From Streptantibioticus rubrisoli (GTDB taxonomy: Bacteria; Actinomycetota; Actinomycetes; Streptomycetales; Streptomycetaceae), in the NCBI RefSeq assembly GCF_024436055.1, contig NZ_JANFNH010000050.1:1-54008 (forward strand): DNA of 54,008 bases, given 5' to 3'. This document shows positions 8,101 to 16,897 of this stretch, one piece after another (position 1 is the first letter of the stretch; every line of letters starts with the position of its first letter). A program made the translations under genes and the position numbers. The notes beneath the pieces are model-generated. The model was given only the letters and a program-made list of their open reading frames with translations, made no database searches and was not told where the DNA came from.

Positions 8101-9606
8101 TCAGCCGCGCAGACCGAGGCGGCTGCGCCGCTGCCCGTAGAGGAAGTACAGGGCGAAGCCGATGACCATCCAGATGGCGAACCGCACCCAGGTCTCCGCG
8201 GGCAGATTGAGCATCAGCCACAGTGAGGCGCACACCGACAGCGCCGGGATGACCGGAACCCACGGGGTGCGGAAGGAGCGCGGCAGGTCGGGCCGTACCC
8301 GGCGCAGGATCACCACGCCGACCGCGACCACCACGAACGCGAACAGCGTGCCGATGTTCACCAGTTCCGACAGTTCGGCGATGCTGGTGAACCCGGCCAC
8401 CACCGCGACCACCAGCCCCAGCAGAAAGGTGGCCCGGTAGGGGGTGCCGAACCGCGGGTGGACCTGGGAGAAGAACCTCGGCAGCAGCCCGTCGCGGCTC
8501 ATCGCGAAGAACACCCGGCTCTGGCCGAGCAGCAGGATCATGCACACCGAGGTGAGCCCGACGGCCGCGCCGAAGCTGATCACCCCGGACCAGACCGGCG
8601 CGTGGTCCGCCTTGAAGGCGTCGGAGAGCGGGGCGTCCACCGACAACTGGCTGTACTTCTGCATACCGGTGACGACCACGGACACCGCGACGTACAGCCC
8701 CGTGCACACCGCCAGCGAGCCGAGGATGCCCAGGGGCACGTCCCGCGCGGGGTGCCTGGTCTCCTCGGCGGCGGTCGCCACGATGTCGAAGCCGATGAAC
8801 GCGAAGAACACCACGGCCGCGGCGGTGAAGATGCCCCACACGCCGAAGGTCGTCGGCCGGAACCCGGACACCAGCTGGATCAGCGGCGCGCCGAACCCCG
8901 AGGAAGTGCCGCTGGCCGGTCGCGCGGTGGGCAGGAACGGCGTGTAGTTGTCACCGTTGATGTAGAAGGCCCCGGCGACGATCACGATCAGCACCACCGT
9001 CACCTTGATCGCCACGATCACGGAGGTGACCCGGGCGGACAGCTTCATTCCCGCGACCAGCACCCCGGTGAGCACCAGCACCAGCAGGAAGGCCAGAAGG
9101 TCGAAGGCGCCACCGGAGCTGATCCCGGTCAGCGGGCGCGGTAGCCGCCACCCGATGGTGTCCAGCAGCGACCTGACGTACCCGGACCAGCCGACCGCCA
9201 CCACCGCGCAGCCCAGGGCGAGTTCGAGGATCAGGTCCCAGCCGATGATCCACGCGGGCAGTTCGCCGATCGAGGCGTAGGAGAAGGTGTAGGCGGATCC
9301 GGCGACCGGCACGGTGGAGGCGAACTCCGCGTAGCACAGCGCGGCCAGCGCGCACACCACGCCCGCGGTGACGAACGACAGCGCGACCGCGGGCCCCGCG
9401 TAGGACCTGGCCACCTGGCCGGTGAGCACGAAGATGCCGGTGCCGATGATGACGCCGACACCGAAGACCGTCAGGTCGAGCGCGGACAGCGACTTGCGCA
9501 GAGCGTGCTCGGGCTCCTCGGTGTCCTGGATGGACTGCTCGACGGACTTCGTACGGAACAGCGGGTTCCGTGGCCGGGTCGCGGGCTGTGGCGTTCTGGC
9601 ATCCAT
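8101..9606 (-). CDS. APC-family amino acid permease (cationic amino acid transporter-like)
   Basis: Protein of 501 aa with twelve or more hydrophobic segments. The first helix region LDLTVFGVGVIIGTGIFVLTGQVA is the APC substrate-binding helix (GxIIGxGIF). FFAFIGFDIVATAAEETRHPARDVP is the conserved loop of YfnA/CAT-type transporters, and SRDGLLPRFFSQVHPRFGTPY is also typical of CAT relatives. It most likely imports amino acids by proton symport at the cytoplasmic membrane; substrate unknown. The start is ATG 9606 behind GGAGGTG. The upstream gap to dxs (9607-9868) holds only a small hairpin, GCTTCG-CGGG-CGAAGC at 9806-9821. The gene occupies the same place as a permease in the S. coelicolor dxs region. 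Confidence 0.9.
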   Translation of the reverse strand: MDARTPQPATRPRNPLFRTKSVEQSIQDTEEPEHALRKSLSALDLTVFGVGVIIGTGIFVLTGQVARSYAGPAVALSFVTAGVVCALAALCYAEFASTVPVAGSAYTFSYASIGELPAWIIGWDLILELALGCAVVAVGWSGYVRSLLDTIGWRLPRPLTGISSGGAFDLLAFLLVLVLTGVLVAGMKLSARVTSVIVAIKVTVVLIVIVAGAFYINGDNYTPFLPTARPASGTSSGFGAPLIQLVSGFRPTTFGVWGIFTAAAVVFFAFIGFDIVATAAEETRHPARDVPLGILGSLAVCTGLYVAVSVVVTGMQKYSQLSVDAPLSDAFKADHAPVWSGVISFGAAVGLTSVCMILLLGQSRVFFAMSRDGLLPRFFSQVHPRFGTPYRATFLLGLVVAVVAGFTSIAELSELVNIGTLFAFVVVAVGVVILRRVRPDLPRSFRTPWVPVIPALSVCASLWLMLNLPAETWVRFAIWMVIGFALYFLYGQRRSRLGLRG

Positions 9607-9868
9607 CGACGCACCTCCACGGTTGTCCTGCCCACCGGGCTGGGACAGCGGCCAGGCCATCCCAGCACTGCCATCGGCAGCTCACCCGGACGCGCCGCCC
9701 GCGGCTAGGCCGATGGGCGGGACGGACCACCCGAAGGAGTGGCCCGCCCAGGCGCGGGCGCAGGCGCCGGAGGACGAAGCCGGACCCGTGCGGCGGGCAC
9801 CGGGCGCTTCGCGGGCGAAGCCCGCCACCACCGGGCCGGAGCCACGTCAGCGCGGCGGCGCGGCCCGG

Positions 9869-11788
9869 TCAGCGATCCGCCGGAAGGGCGTCCTCGTCCT
9901 CGTAGCGGCCGTCCAACGTGGCCACGAGACCGGTGACCTGACGGGCGATGGCGGGAGCCGTGAGGCCGATCTCGGCCATGATCTCCTTGCGGGAGGCGTG
10001 GTCGATGAAGATCGGCGGGATGCCGAAGTCACGCAGCGGTACGTCCACCTCGGCGTCCCGCAGCGCCTGCGAGATGGCCGAACCGACGCCGCCGGTACGG
10101 CAGTTGTCCTCCACGGTGACCACCACGCGGTGCCGCGCGGCGAGCGCGGGCAGCGCCTCGTCCACCGGCTTGACCCAGCGCGGGTCGACGACGGTGCTGG
10201 AGATGCCCTGGGCGTCGAGGAGTTCGGCGACCTCCAGGCACATCGGGGCCAGCGCGCCGACGGAGACCAGGAGCACGTCCGGCCGGTCCTGCCCCTCGGC
10301 CGGGTCGCGCAGCACGTCCATACCGCCGATCCGGCCGACCGCCTGGACCGCGGGTCCCACGGCGCCCTTGGAGTAGCGCACCACGGTCGGCGCGTCCTTG
10401 ACCTCGACGGCCTCGCGCAGTTGGGCGCGTACCTGGTCGGCGTCGCGCGGTGCGGCGAGCCGCAGGCCGGGGACCACCTGGAGGATCGACATGTCCCACA
10501 TGCCGTGGTGGGAGGCGCCGTCCGGGCCGGTGACGCCGGAGCGGTCGAGGACGAAGGTCACCCCGCACTTGTGCAGCGCGACGTCCATCAGCACCTGGTC
10601 GAAGGCGCGGTTGAGGAAGGTCGCGTACAGCGCGAACACCGGGTGCAGCCCGCCGGTGGCCAGCCCCGCCGCCGAGGTCGCGCCGTGCTGCTCGGCGATG
10701 CCCACGTCGTAGACCCGGTCGGGGAACTCCTCGGCGAACCGGGCCAGGCCCACCGGCTGGAGCATCGCCGCGGTGATGGCGACGATGTCCTCGCGCTCCC
10801 GGCCGAGTTTGACCATCTCCTCACCGAAGACCGACGTCCAGTCAGTGCCCGCGGCGGACACCGGAAGACCGGTGTCCGGGTGGATGACGCCGATGCCGTG
10901 GAAGCGGTCCGCCTCGTCCTGCTCGGCGGGCTTGTAGCCGCGGCCCTTCTCGGTGAGGCAGTGCACGATCACCGGGCCGCCGAAGCGCTTGGCGCGCTGC
11001 AGCGCGGACTCCAGGGCCTCCACGTTGTGGCCGTCGATCGGGCCGACGTACTTCAGGCCCAGGTCCTCGAACATGCCCTGCGGGGCGATGAAGTCCTTCA
11101 GCCCCTTCTTGGCGCCGTGCAGCGTCTCGTACAGCGGCTGGCCGATCAGCGGGGTGCGCTCCAGCAGGTCCTTGCCGCGGGCGAGGAAGCGCTCGTAGCC
11201 GTCGGTGGTGCGCAGCGTGGCGAGGTGGTTGGCGAGGCCGCCGATGGTGGGCGCGTACGAGCGCTCGTTGTCGTTGACGACGATGACCAGCGGGCGGTCC
11301 TTGGCGGCGGCGATGTTGTTGAGCGCCTCCCAGGCCATACCGCCGGTGAGCGCACCGTCGCCGATCACCGCGACGACGTGGTCCCTGCGGCCCAGCACCT
11401 GGTTGGCCTTGGCCAGGCCGTCGGCCCAGCCGAGCACCGTGGAGGCGTGCGAGTTCTCGATGACGTCGTGCTCGGACTCGGCGCGCGACGGGTAGCCGGA
11501 CAGCCCGCCCTTGTTGCGCAGCCTGGAGAAGTCCTGACGGCCGGTGAGCAGTTTGTGGACGTAGCTCTGGTGGCCGGTGTCGAACAGCACCTTGTCCTTG
11601 GGCGAGTCGAAGACCCGGTGCAGCGCGATGGTCAGCTCCACCACGCCGAGGTTCGGACCGAGGTGGCCGCCGGTCTTGGACACGGCCTCGACGAGGAAGG
11701 TCCGGATCTCGCCCGCCAGCTCCACCAGCTGCTCCTGGGTGAGCCGGTCGAGGTCGCGCGGTCCCTTGATACGGGATAGCAGGGCCAC
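9869..11788 (-). CDS. dxs: 1-deoxy-D-xylulose-5-phosphate synthase
   Basis: Thiamin-diphosphate enzyme of 639 aa that condenses pyruvate and glyceraldehyde 3-phosphate, the first step of the MEP isoprenoid route. Visible landmarks: [16 protein letters not shown] near residue 38, [16 protein letters not shown] at 69-84, the ThDP/Mg motif [16 protein letters not shown] at 143-158, [16 protein letters not shown] with the catalytic Glu of transketolase-like enzymes, and a C-terminal transketolase domain. The start is GTG 11788 after AAGGAGG with 5-nt spacing. Streptomyces often carry two dxs copies, so this may not be the only one. It lies next to xylH but is separated by a hairpin and about 200 bp, so it is probably an independent transcription unit. 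Confidence 0.97.
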   Translation of the reverse strand: MALLSRIKGPRDLDRLTQEQLVELAGEIRTFLVEAVSKTGGHLGPNLGVVELTIALHRVFDSPKDKVLFDTGHQSYVHKLLTGRQDFSRLRNKGGLSGYPSRAESEHDVIENSHASTVLGWADGLAKANQVLGRRDHVVAVIGDGALTGGMAWEALNNIAAAKDRPLVIVVNDNERSYAPTIGGLANHLATLRTTDGYERFLARGKDLLERTPLIGQPLYETLHGAKKGLKDFIAPQGMFEDLGLKYVGPIDGHNVEALESALQRAKRFGGPVIVHCLTEKGRGYKPAEQDEADRFHGIGVIHPDTGLPVSAAGTDWTSVFGEEMVKLGREREDIVAITAAMLQPVGLARFAEEFPDRVYDVGIAEQHGATSAAGLATGGLHPVFALYATFLNRAFDQVLMDVALHKCGVTFVLDRSGVTGPDGASHHGMWDMSILQVVPGLRLAAPRDADQVRAQLREAVEVKDAPTVVRYSKGAVGPAVQAVGRIGGMDVLRDPAEGQDRPDVLLVSVGALAPMCLEVAELLDAQGISSTVVDPRWVKPVDEALPALAARHRVVVTVEDNCRTGGVGSAISQALRDAEVDVPLRDFGIPPIFIDHASRKEIMAEIGLTAPAIARQVTGLVATLDGRYEDEDALPADR

Positions 11789-11908
11789 CCGTGCCTCCTT
11801 GTGCTGTCGAACCTGTCGAGCGTTGCCGGTCAGTCCGTCGAGTCTAATGTTCCGTCCTGGGCGAAGTCGGCCGGGCGATGCGATTCACGTCACCCGGGCG
11901 CACGCAAA

Positions 11909-11940
11909 GGTACCCGGCGCGTCATAGCACGCCGGGTACC
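11909..11940 (-). terminator. Hairpin terminator after xylH
   Basis: GGTACCCGGCG (11909-11919) pairs perfectly with CGCCGGGTACC (11930-11940) around a 10-nt loop. It sits 55 nt past the xylH stop and before the dxs promoter region. No U-tract. Confidence 0.8.
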
Positions 11941-11994
11941 GGGGAAGGCGGCCGAGATGGCCCGCGCGGTGGATCGCCGCCCACCGCGGGGGCG

Positions 11995-13305
11995 CTACGC
12001 CCGGCCGGAGGCCTTCTGTGTCCTGCGCGACAGCGAGTCGACCACCACGGCGGCCAGCAGCACCGCACCGGTGATCATGTACTGGATCGCGGTGTTCAGG
12101 TTGAGGATGTACATGCCCTGCTGGATCGAGACGATCACCAGCGCGCCCAGCAGCGCCGACCAGGTCTTGCCCCGGCCGCCGAACAGGCTGGTGCCGCCGA
12201 TGACGGCCGCGGCGATGGCGTTCATCAGCGTGTTGCCGCCACCTTGGGTGGACTGGGCCGAGTTGACCTGACCGGCCAGGAACATGCCGCCGATCGCGGC
12301 CATCGTGCCAGCCAGCATGAACACCGATATCCGGATCCAGACGACGTTGATGCCCGCCCGGCGGGCGGCCTCGATGCCACCGCCGACCGCGAAGATCTGC
12401 CGCCCGTAGGTGGTGCGGCGCAGCACCAGGTCCAGGCCGATGACCACCACCAGGAACAGCAGCAGGCACAGCGGCAGACCGTCCGCCTGGTTGAGCACCG
12501 CCGCGGCGGCGAACGAGACGACCGCCAGCAGCACCGTCTTGACGATGATGTCGGTCAGCGGGCGGAACGGAACCCCGGCCTGGCGGCGGCGGTTGGCCTG
12601 CCACAGCGACGAGCCGAGGTAGAGCAGCACCCCGATCAGCGCCAGCCCGTAGGCGTAGGCGACATCGGTGAACGTGTAGTTGTAGAGGTTGTACAGCAGG
12701 CCGTTGGCCTTGAGGTTGACGGTGCCGTTCTTGCCCAGCACCCAGAGCATGGCGCCGTTCCAGGCCAGGAAGCCGGCCAGCGTCACCACGAACGCCGGTA
12801 CGCCGACCTTGGCGAAGAAGAATCCCTGCAGCGCGCCGATGGCGGTACCGGTGAGGATGCCCAGCACCAGGGCCAGCGGCTCGGGGAACCCGTGGTAGAC
12901 GCTGAGCACGGCGAAGACCGCGCCCGCCAGACCGCTGACGTAGGACACCGAAAGGTCGATCTCGCCCAGCAGCAGGACGAAGACGATGCCGACGGCGATC
13001 ATACCGGTGCCCACCACGTTGAACGCGATGGTGGACAGGTTGTTGGCCGACAGGAACGTGCTGTTGAGCCCCTGGAAGATGCCCCAGATGAGGATCAGGG
13101 CGACGATCACCGGCATGGAGCCGAGGTCGCCGCTGTGCAGCCGGCGCTTGAACTCGGTGACGTAGCCGCCGAGTCCCTGCTCGCGTATGAGCAGTCGGGG
13201 GTCGACCGCCACGATGGCGTCGGCGGCGGGCGGCGGCGCGGCGACGGCCGGTTCCTGCTCGGCCTCGTCCTGTACCGGGGGCTTGTGCAGATCGGAGTTG
13301 CTCAC
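11995..13305 (-). CDS. xylH: Xylose-type sugar ABC transporter permease
   Basis: Protein of 436 aa of the BPD_transp_2 (ribose/xylose permease) family. A hydrophilic, Ala/Pro-rich N-terminus of about 60 residues precedes ten or so membrane helices. Typical segments are NNLSTIAFNVVGTGMIAVGIVFVLLLGEIDLSVS, VGVPAFVVTLAGFLAWNGAMLWV and GRQIFAVGGGIEAARRAGINV, the last being the loop that contacts the ATPase. An extended middle region of about 100 residues is as in XylH rather than RbsC. The start is GTG 13305, overlapping the xylG stop by four bases (GTGA). With XylF and XylG it forms the xylose importer. The assignment to xylose rests on family type plus synteny with S. coelicolor xylFGH. Confidence 0.9.
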   Translation of the reverse strand: MSNSDLHKPPVQDEAEQEPAVAAPPPAADAIVAVDPRLLIREQGLGGYVTEFKRRLHSGDLGSMPVIVALILIWGIFQGLNSTFLSANNLSTIAFNVVGTGMIAVGIVFVLLLGEIDLSVSYVSGLAGAVFAVLSVYHGFPEPLALVLGILTGTAIGALQGFFFAKVGVPAFVVTLAGFLAWNGAMLWVLGKNGTVNLKANGLLYNLYNYTFTDVAYAYGLALIGVLLYLGSSLWQANRRRQAGVPFRPLTDIIVKTVLLAVVSFAAAAVLNQADGLPLCLLLFLVVVIGLDLVLRRTTYGRQIFAVGGGIEAARRAGINVVWIRISVFMLAGTMAAIGGMFLAGQVNSAQSTQGGGNTLMNAIAAAVIGGTSLFGGRGKTWSALLGALVIVSIQQGMYILNLNTAIQYMITGAVLLAAVVVDSLSRRTQKASGRA

Positions 13306-14081
13306 TTGTCCGCCTCCGCGGTGCGCGCCTTCCGGCGGGTCACGGCGTTGTCCGTGGCGCCGGTGATGGCGGAGATGATCTCTTCCTGGTTGGTGTCCTT
13401 GGTGGCGAAGACGCCGTTGTTGCGGCCCAGCCGCAGTACCGCGACCTGGTCCGCGACGGCCATGACGTCCACCATGTTGTGGCTGATCAGGATGACGGCC
13501 AGGCCCCGTTCGCGGAGCCGCTCGACCAGGTCGAGGACCTGGGCGGTCTGCTCGACGCCGAGGGCGGCGGTGGGCTCGTCCAGGATGACGACCTTGGGGT
13601 CGCCGATCAGCGAACGGGCGATGGCCACCGTCTGGCGCTGACCGCCGGAGAGCGAGGCGATCGGGATGCGGACGCTGGGGATGCGGATCGACAGGGTGTT
13701 GAGGAGTTCGCGGGACCGCTTCTCCATCTCGACCTCGTCGAGCACGCCGACCTTGCGGATCTCCCGGCCGAGGAACAGGTTCTGAACGACATCGAGGTTG
13801 TCACACAGCGCCAGGTCCTGGTAGACGGTCGCGATGCCCAGGCCCTGGGCGTCGTGCGGCCGGTTGATCGTCACGGGCCGGCCCTCCCACTCGATGACGC
13901 CTTCGTCGATCGGGTGGACACCGGCGATCGTCTTCACCAGCGTTGACTTTCCGGCGCCGTTGTCGCCCACCAAGGCGACCACTTCACCGGAACGGATCTC
14001 CAATTCGACATCGGTGAGTGCCTGTACGGCACCGAACCGCTTGGAGATCCCGCGCAACGCCAGCACGGGCGTAGCGGACAC
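13302..14081 (-). CDS. xylG: Xylose-type sugar ABC transporter ATP-binding protein
   Basis: Single nucleotide-binding domain of 259 aa that powers sugar import with XylH. Walker A is GDNGAGKST, the signature is LSGGQRQTVAIARSL, Walker B is VVILDEPTAALG, and the H-loop is ILISHNM. E. coli XylG has two such domains; this one has one, as in other actinobacterial xylG genes. I choose GTG 14081 (SATPVLALRG) because AAGGAG lies nine nt upstream. The nearby ATG 14090 directly abuts that ribosome site, and frames reaching further upstream run through the xylF-xylG terminator. The last bases overlap xylH. Two hairpins separate it from xylF, which would lower ATPase and permease expression relative to the binding protein. 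Confidence 0.93.
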   Translation of the reverse strand: MSATPVLALRGISKRFGAVQALTDVELEIRSGEVVALVGDNGAGKSTLVKTIAGVHPIDEGVIEWEGRPVTINRPHDAQGLGIATVYQDLALCDNLDVVQNLFLGREIRKVGVLDEVEMEKRSRELLNTLSIRIPSVRIPIASLSGGQRQTVAIARSLIGDPKVVILDEPTAALGVEQTAQVLDLVERLRERGLAVILISHNMVDVMAVADQVAVLRLGRNNGVFATKDTNQEEIISAITGATDNAVTRRKARTAEADK

Positions 14082-14171
14082 GTGAACCATCTCCTTCGCC
14101 GCCTGGCCAGCGGGGGATGCCGCGCTGCGGTGGCAAACGCGGAATGCTGTGCAAGAAAGTATGGGAATGCC

Positions 14172-14210
14172 GCGGTGCGAAAAGCGAGAGCGCTTTTGCG
14201 GGGGCACCGC
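14172..14210. promoter_or_regulatory. Two-part inverted repeat between xylF and xylG
   Basis: GCGGTGC (14172-14178) pairs with GCACCGC (14204-14210). Inside it AAAAGCG (14180-14186) pairs with CGCTTTT (14191-14197) around AGAG. The A/T-rich inner palindrome is striking in this DNA and resembles both an operator and an RNA hairpin. It lies in the xylG leader, 91 nt before the start. Confidence 0.55.
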
Positions 14211-14223
14211 TCCCCTCAGGTGT

Positions 14224-14276
14224 GTCCGGTGCGCTGTTCCCGTTAGCGGGGTTTTTGCCGGGACAGCGCACCGGAC
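14224..14276 (-). terminator. Terminator/attenuator hairpin after xylF
   Basis: GTCCGGTGCGCTG...CCCG (14224-14242) pairs with CGGGACAGCGCACCGGAC (14259-14276); 18 bp pair with one bulged T. It starts 38 nt after the xylF stop within the operon, so partial termination could keep the binding protein in excess over XylG and XylH. Confidence 0.8.
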
Positions 14277-14313
14277 CGTCATTGGCCGCGGTAATCGACG
14301 GCGTCGAACCGGC

Positions 14314-15411
14314 TTACTTCAGGCCCGCCTTGGCGCAGTCGGCCGCGTACTGCCCGGAGCACAACTGCTGCACCGTGTACAGTCCGCCCGCGATCACCGT
14401 CTGCTGAATGTTCTTGGCGGTCATGATGTCGGTGGCTATCAGCTTGGCCGGGATTCCCTTGCTGGTGCCGTTGTCCACCGTGGAGTTGGCCGCGGATACC
14501 GACTTGCCGGTCGCCACGTCGATCGCCATCTCGGCGGCGGTGTCCGCCTCGTCCTTGTAGGGCTTGTAGATGGTGTACGCCTGGGTACCGGCCAGCACCC
14601 GCTGGACGCCGTCGAGTTGGGCGTCCTGGCCGCCCACCGGGGGCAGCGGGCTGACGTGCGCGGACTGCAGGGCGGAGATGATACCGGCGGCCATGCCGTC
14701 GTTGGCCGAGTACACCGCGGCGATGTTGCTGGCGCCGATCCGGCTGATCGCGCCGGAGACCTCGTTGTTGGCGTTGTTGGCCAGCCAGCCGTTGGTGTCG
14801 AACTCGGAGGCGATCTTGACCTTGCCGTCCAGCACGCTGTGCGCACCGGCCTTGAACTGGGCGGCGTTGGGGTCGCCCTTGTCGCCGTTGACCATGACGA
14901 TCTGGCTGCTCGGGCTGGCCTTGGAGCCCATGGCCTGGAGCAGCGCCTGGCCCTGCTGCTTGCCGACCTGGGTGTTGTCGAAGGACGTGTAGGCGTCGAT
15001 CGGCCCCTGGGCGAGCCGGTCGTAGGCCACGATCTTCACGCCCTTGTCGTGTGCCTTCTGCACCGACGGCTGAATGGCCTTGTAGTCGACCGCGTCGAGA
15101 ATGATGACCTTGTCGCCGTCATTGATGAGCGTGTCGACCTGCTGCTGCTGGGTATTGGCGTTCTGTGCGGCGTTTTCGTAGTCGACCTGGCACTTGGGGC
15201 ACAGTTCGTGCAGCTTGGCCTCGATCTTCGGGCGGTCGACCGCCTCATACCGCGCGGTCTGGTTCTCCGGCAGTGCCAGACCGATACGGAATCCCTTGCT
15301 CACATCGGCGGCGCTGGTTTTGCCGCCGCCTGCCTTGCCACACGCCGACATCGACAACGCCATGGAAACGGCCGCCGTCGCGATGACTACACGACGCAGA
15401 GTGGTGTTCAC
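14314..15411 (-). CDS. xylF: Xylose-type sugar ABC transporter substrate-binding lipoprotein
   Basis: Lipoprotein of 365 aa. The signal peptide RRVVIATAAVSMALSMSAC ends in a lipobox with Cys at about residue 24, so it is anchored to the outer face of the membrane. The mature part is a periplasmic-binding-protein type 1 fold: FRIGLALPENQTARYEAVDRP, QQQQVDTLINDGDKVIILDAVD, VVYDR-like KIVAYDRLAQGPIDAYTSFDN and AVYSANDGMAAGIISALQ. These match D-xylose-binding proteins. The start is GTG 15411 with GGGAGGT and 5-nt spacing. It is first in xylFGH, just downstream of the ROK regulator gene, with a regulator site in the 119-nt gap. Confidence 0.92.
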   Translation of the reverse strand: MNTTLRRVVIATAAVSMALSMSACGKAGGGKTSAADVSKGFRIGLALPENQTARYEAVDRPKIEAKLHELCPKCQVDYENAAQNANTQQQQVDTLINDGDKVIILDAVDYKAIQPSVQKAHDKGVKIVAYDRLAQGPIDAYTSFDNTQVGKQQGQALLQAMGSKASPSSQIVMVNGDKGDPNAAQFKAGAHSVLDGKVKIASEFDTNGWLANNANNEVSGAISRIGASNIAAVYSANDGMAAGIISALQSAHVSPLPPVGGQDAQLDGVQRVLAGTQAYTIYKPYKDEADTAAEMAIDVATGKSVSAANSTVDNGTSKGIPAKLIATDIMTAKNIQQTVIAGGLYTVQQLCSGQYAADCAKAGLK

Positions 15412-15483
15412 GGGGTACCTCCCTGACGGGGCCGCGACGATGCGGCCGAGGTGGACGTGAGTCAACTCCGACCGCAGCTTGCC

Positions 15484-15496
15484 GTCAAGAAGTAAA
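15484..15496 (-). promoter_or_regulatory. Rok7B7 binding site upstream of xylF
   Basis: The minus strand reads TTTACTTCTTGAC, which fits every position of the consensus TTKAMKHSTTSAV that I recall for Rok7B7 of S. avermitilis, where xylF is a direct target. The site is 73 nt before the xylF start. A second GTCAA word lies at 15461-15465, 23 bp away. An inverted pair TAACGAG/CTCGTTA (15501-15507, 15523-15529) lies next to the rok7B7 stop. Confidence 0.75.
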
Positions 15497-15530
15497 TAAT
15501 TAACGAGATGACAACGACACGACTCGTTAT

Positions 15531-16733
15531 CTAGCTGAACGCGAGCGCAGTTGGCGCGGAATCCGGCAAAAGCGTTGAATCGCCCATTTCGCTTAGCACC
15601 AGTGCCAATGCGCCCAGCACTTCCGCCCGGGCTCCCAACGCCCCCGGAACCACGGCGAGTTGGCGTGCCGCGCTGGGAATGGCGTACCGCGCCACGGACT
15701 CCCTGATGGGTCCGAGCACCACTTCCCCGGCCTCGGCCAGCTCCCCGCCGAGCACGACCCGGCTCGGATTGAGGACGTTGCACAGGTTGGCCACGCCCAT
15801 GCCGACATGGCGCCCGACGTCGGCGACCACCCGGCGGCACCCGGGGTCGCCGTCCCGGGCCAGCCGCACCATCTTGGGTACGGTCAGATCCGGGCCGTGG
15901 CTGCCGCGCAGCAGGTCGAGCACGTACCGGGCGGCGGTGAAGGTCTCCAGGCAGCCGCGGTTGCCGCAGCGGCACACCGGCCCTGACTCGTCCAGCGTGA
16001 TGTGCCCTATCTCACCCGCGGTACCGCCCGGCCCCCGGTAGATCTGCCCGTTGATCACCAGCCCGGCGCCGACACCGCTGGCCACCTTGATGTACGCCAG
16101 GTCCTTCACCCCGCGCCCGGCGCCCCAGACCAGTTCACCGAGGGCGCCGAGGTTGGCGTCGTTGTCCACGTGCACCGGCATGCCGAGGCGCGCGGAGAGC
16201 TCCTCGCGCGGGTTGATCCCGCCCCACCCCGGAAGGATCGCGGTGGACCCGAGGACCCCGGTGGCCACGTCGATGGGTCCGGGTACGCCGAGCCCCACGC
16301 CGATCACCTTGTCGGCGCCGATCCCGGTGGTCTCGATCAACTGGCCGACCAGCTGTTCCGCCCGGTCGAAGCCCTGCGCCGCGGAGGCGTCCACGTCGAT
16401 CGGCTCGGTCTGCTCGGCCAGCACCTGGTGGGCCAGGTTGCCGACGGCGACCCGCAGGTGGGAGTGGCCGAAGTCGACGCCGACCACGATTCCGGCGTCC
16501 CCGGACAGGGAGACGCTGCGGGCCCGGCGGCCCCCCGAGGAGGTCGGGGTGACCTGCACCGTTCCGTTGTCGCGCAGCTCGCGGACGATATTGGAGACGG
16601 TGGCGGCGGACAGTCCCGTACCGCGGGCGATCTCCGCCTGGGTGAGCGAGCCCGCCAGTCGTACCGCGCGGACCACCCGCTCAAGATTCGCCCGGTGCAG
16701 CGAGGACTGCGATCCCGGAGTCTCCACGCCCAT
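15531..16733 (-). CDS. rok7B7: ROK-family transcriptional regulator
   Basis: Regulator of 400 aa. Residues about 15-75 form a winged helix-turn-helix (LTQAEIARGTGLSAATVSNIVRELRDNG). The rest is a ROK sugar-kinase-like fold with VGVDFGHSHLRVAVGN, VHVDNDANLGALGE, GGTAGEIGHI and the ROK zinc motif CRCGNRGCLE; it probably senses a sugar. Genes ngcEFG upstream and xylFGH downstream are as around S. coelicolor SCO6008 (rok7B7), a pleiotropic repressor of xylFGH and carbon-control regulator. I place the start at ATG 16733 (GGGAG close upstream); GTG 16727 has better spacing. A matching operator lies between this gene and xylF. Confidence 0.93.
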   Translation of the reverse strand: MGVETPGSQSSLHRANLERVVRAVRLAGSLTQAEIARGTGLSAATVSNIVRELRDNGTVQVTPTSSGGRRARSVSLSGDAGIVVGVDFGHSHLRVAVGNLAHQVLAEQTEPIDVDASAAQGFDRAEQLVGQLIETTGIGADKVIGVGLGVPGPIDVATGVLGSTAILPGWGGINPREELSARLGMPVHVDNDANLGALGELVWGAGRGVKDLAYIKVASGVGAGLVINGQIYRGPGGTAGEIGHITLDESGPVCRCGNRGCLETFTAARYVLDLLRGSHGPDLTVPKMVRLARDGDPGCRRVVADVGRHVGMGVANLCNVLNPSRVVLGGELAEAGEVVLGPIRESVARYAIPSAARQLAVVPGALGARAEVLGALALVLSEMGDSTLLPDSAPTALAFS

Positions 16734-16897
16734 CCACTCCCTGCCGTTCCTCCAACATATGAACTCTAAGCAGAGCCTCAGGGGTTGTGCCCCGTCAAGG
16801 TATCGAACGGTAGGAACCCGGATGATCACAGATCACGGGTGGCCAGACCGCACCGCCGGCTCGACTCGATCACCGACGGTACCGCCCCCACCTCGCG

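Noticed and set aside
9806-9821. Hairpin GCTTCG-CGGG-CGAAGC after dxs
   Set aside because: Only six base pairs with no U-tract; too weak to call as the dxs terminator on its own.
9422-11779. Long plus-strand frame opposite dxs
   Set aside because: Antisense shadow; product has no recognisable domain.
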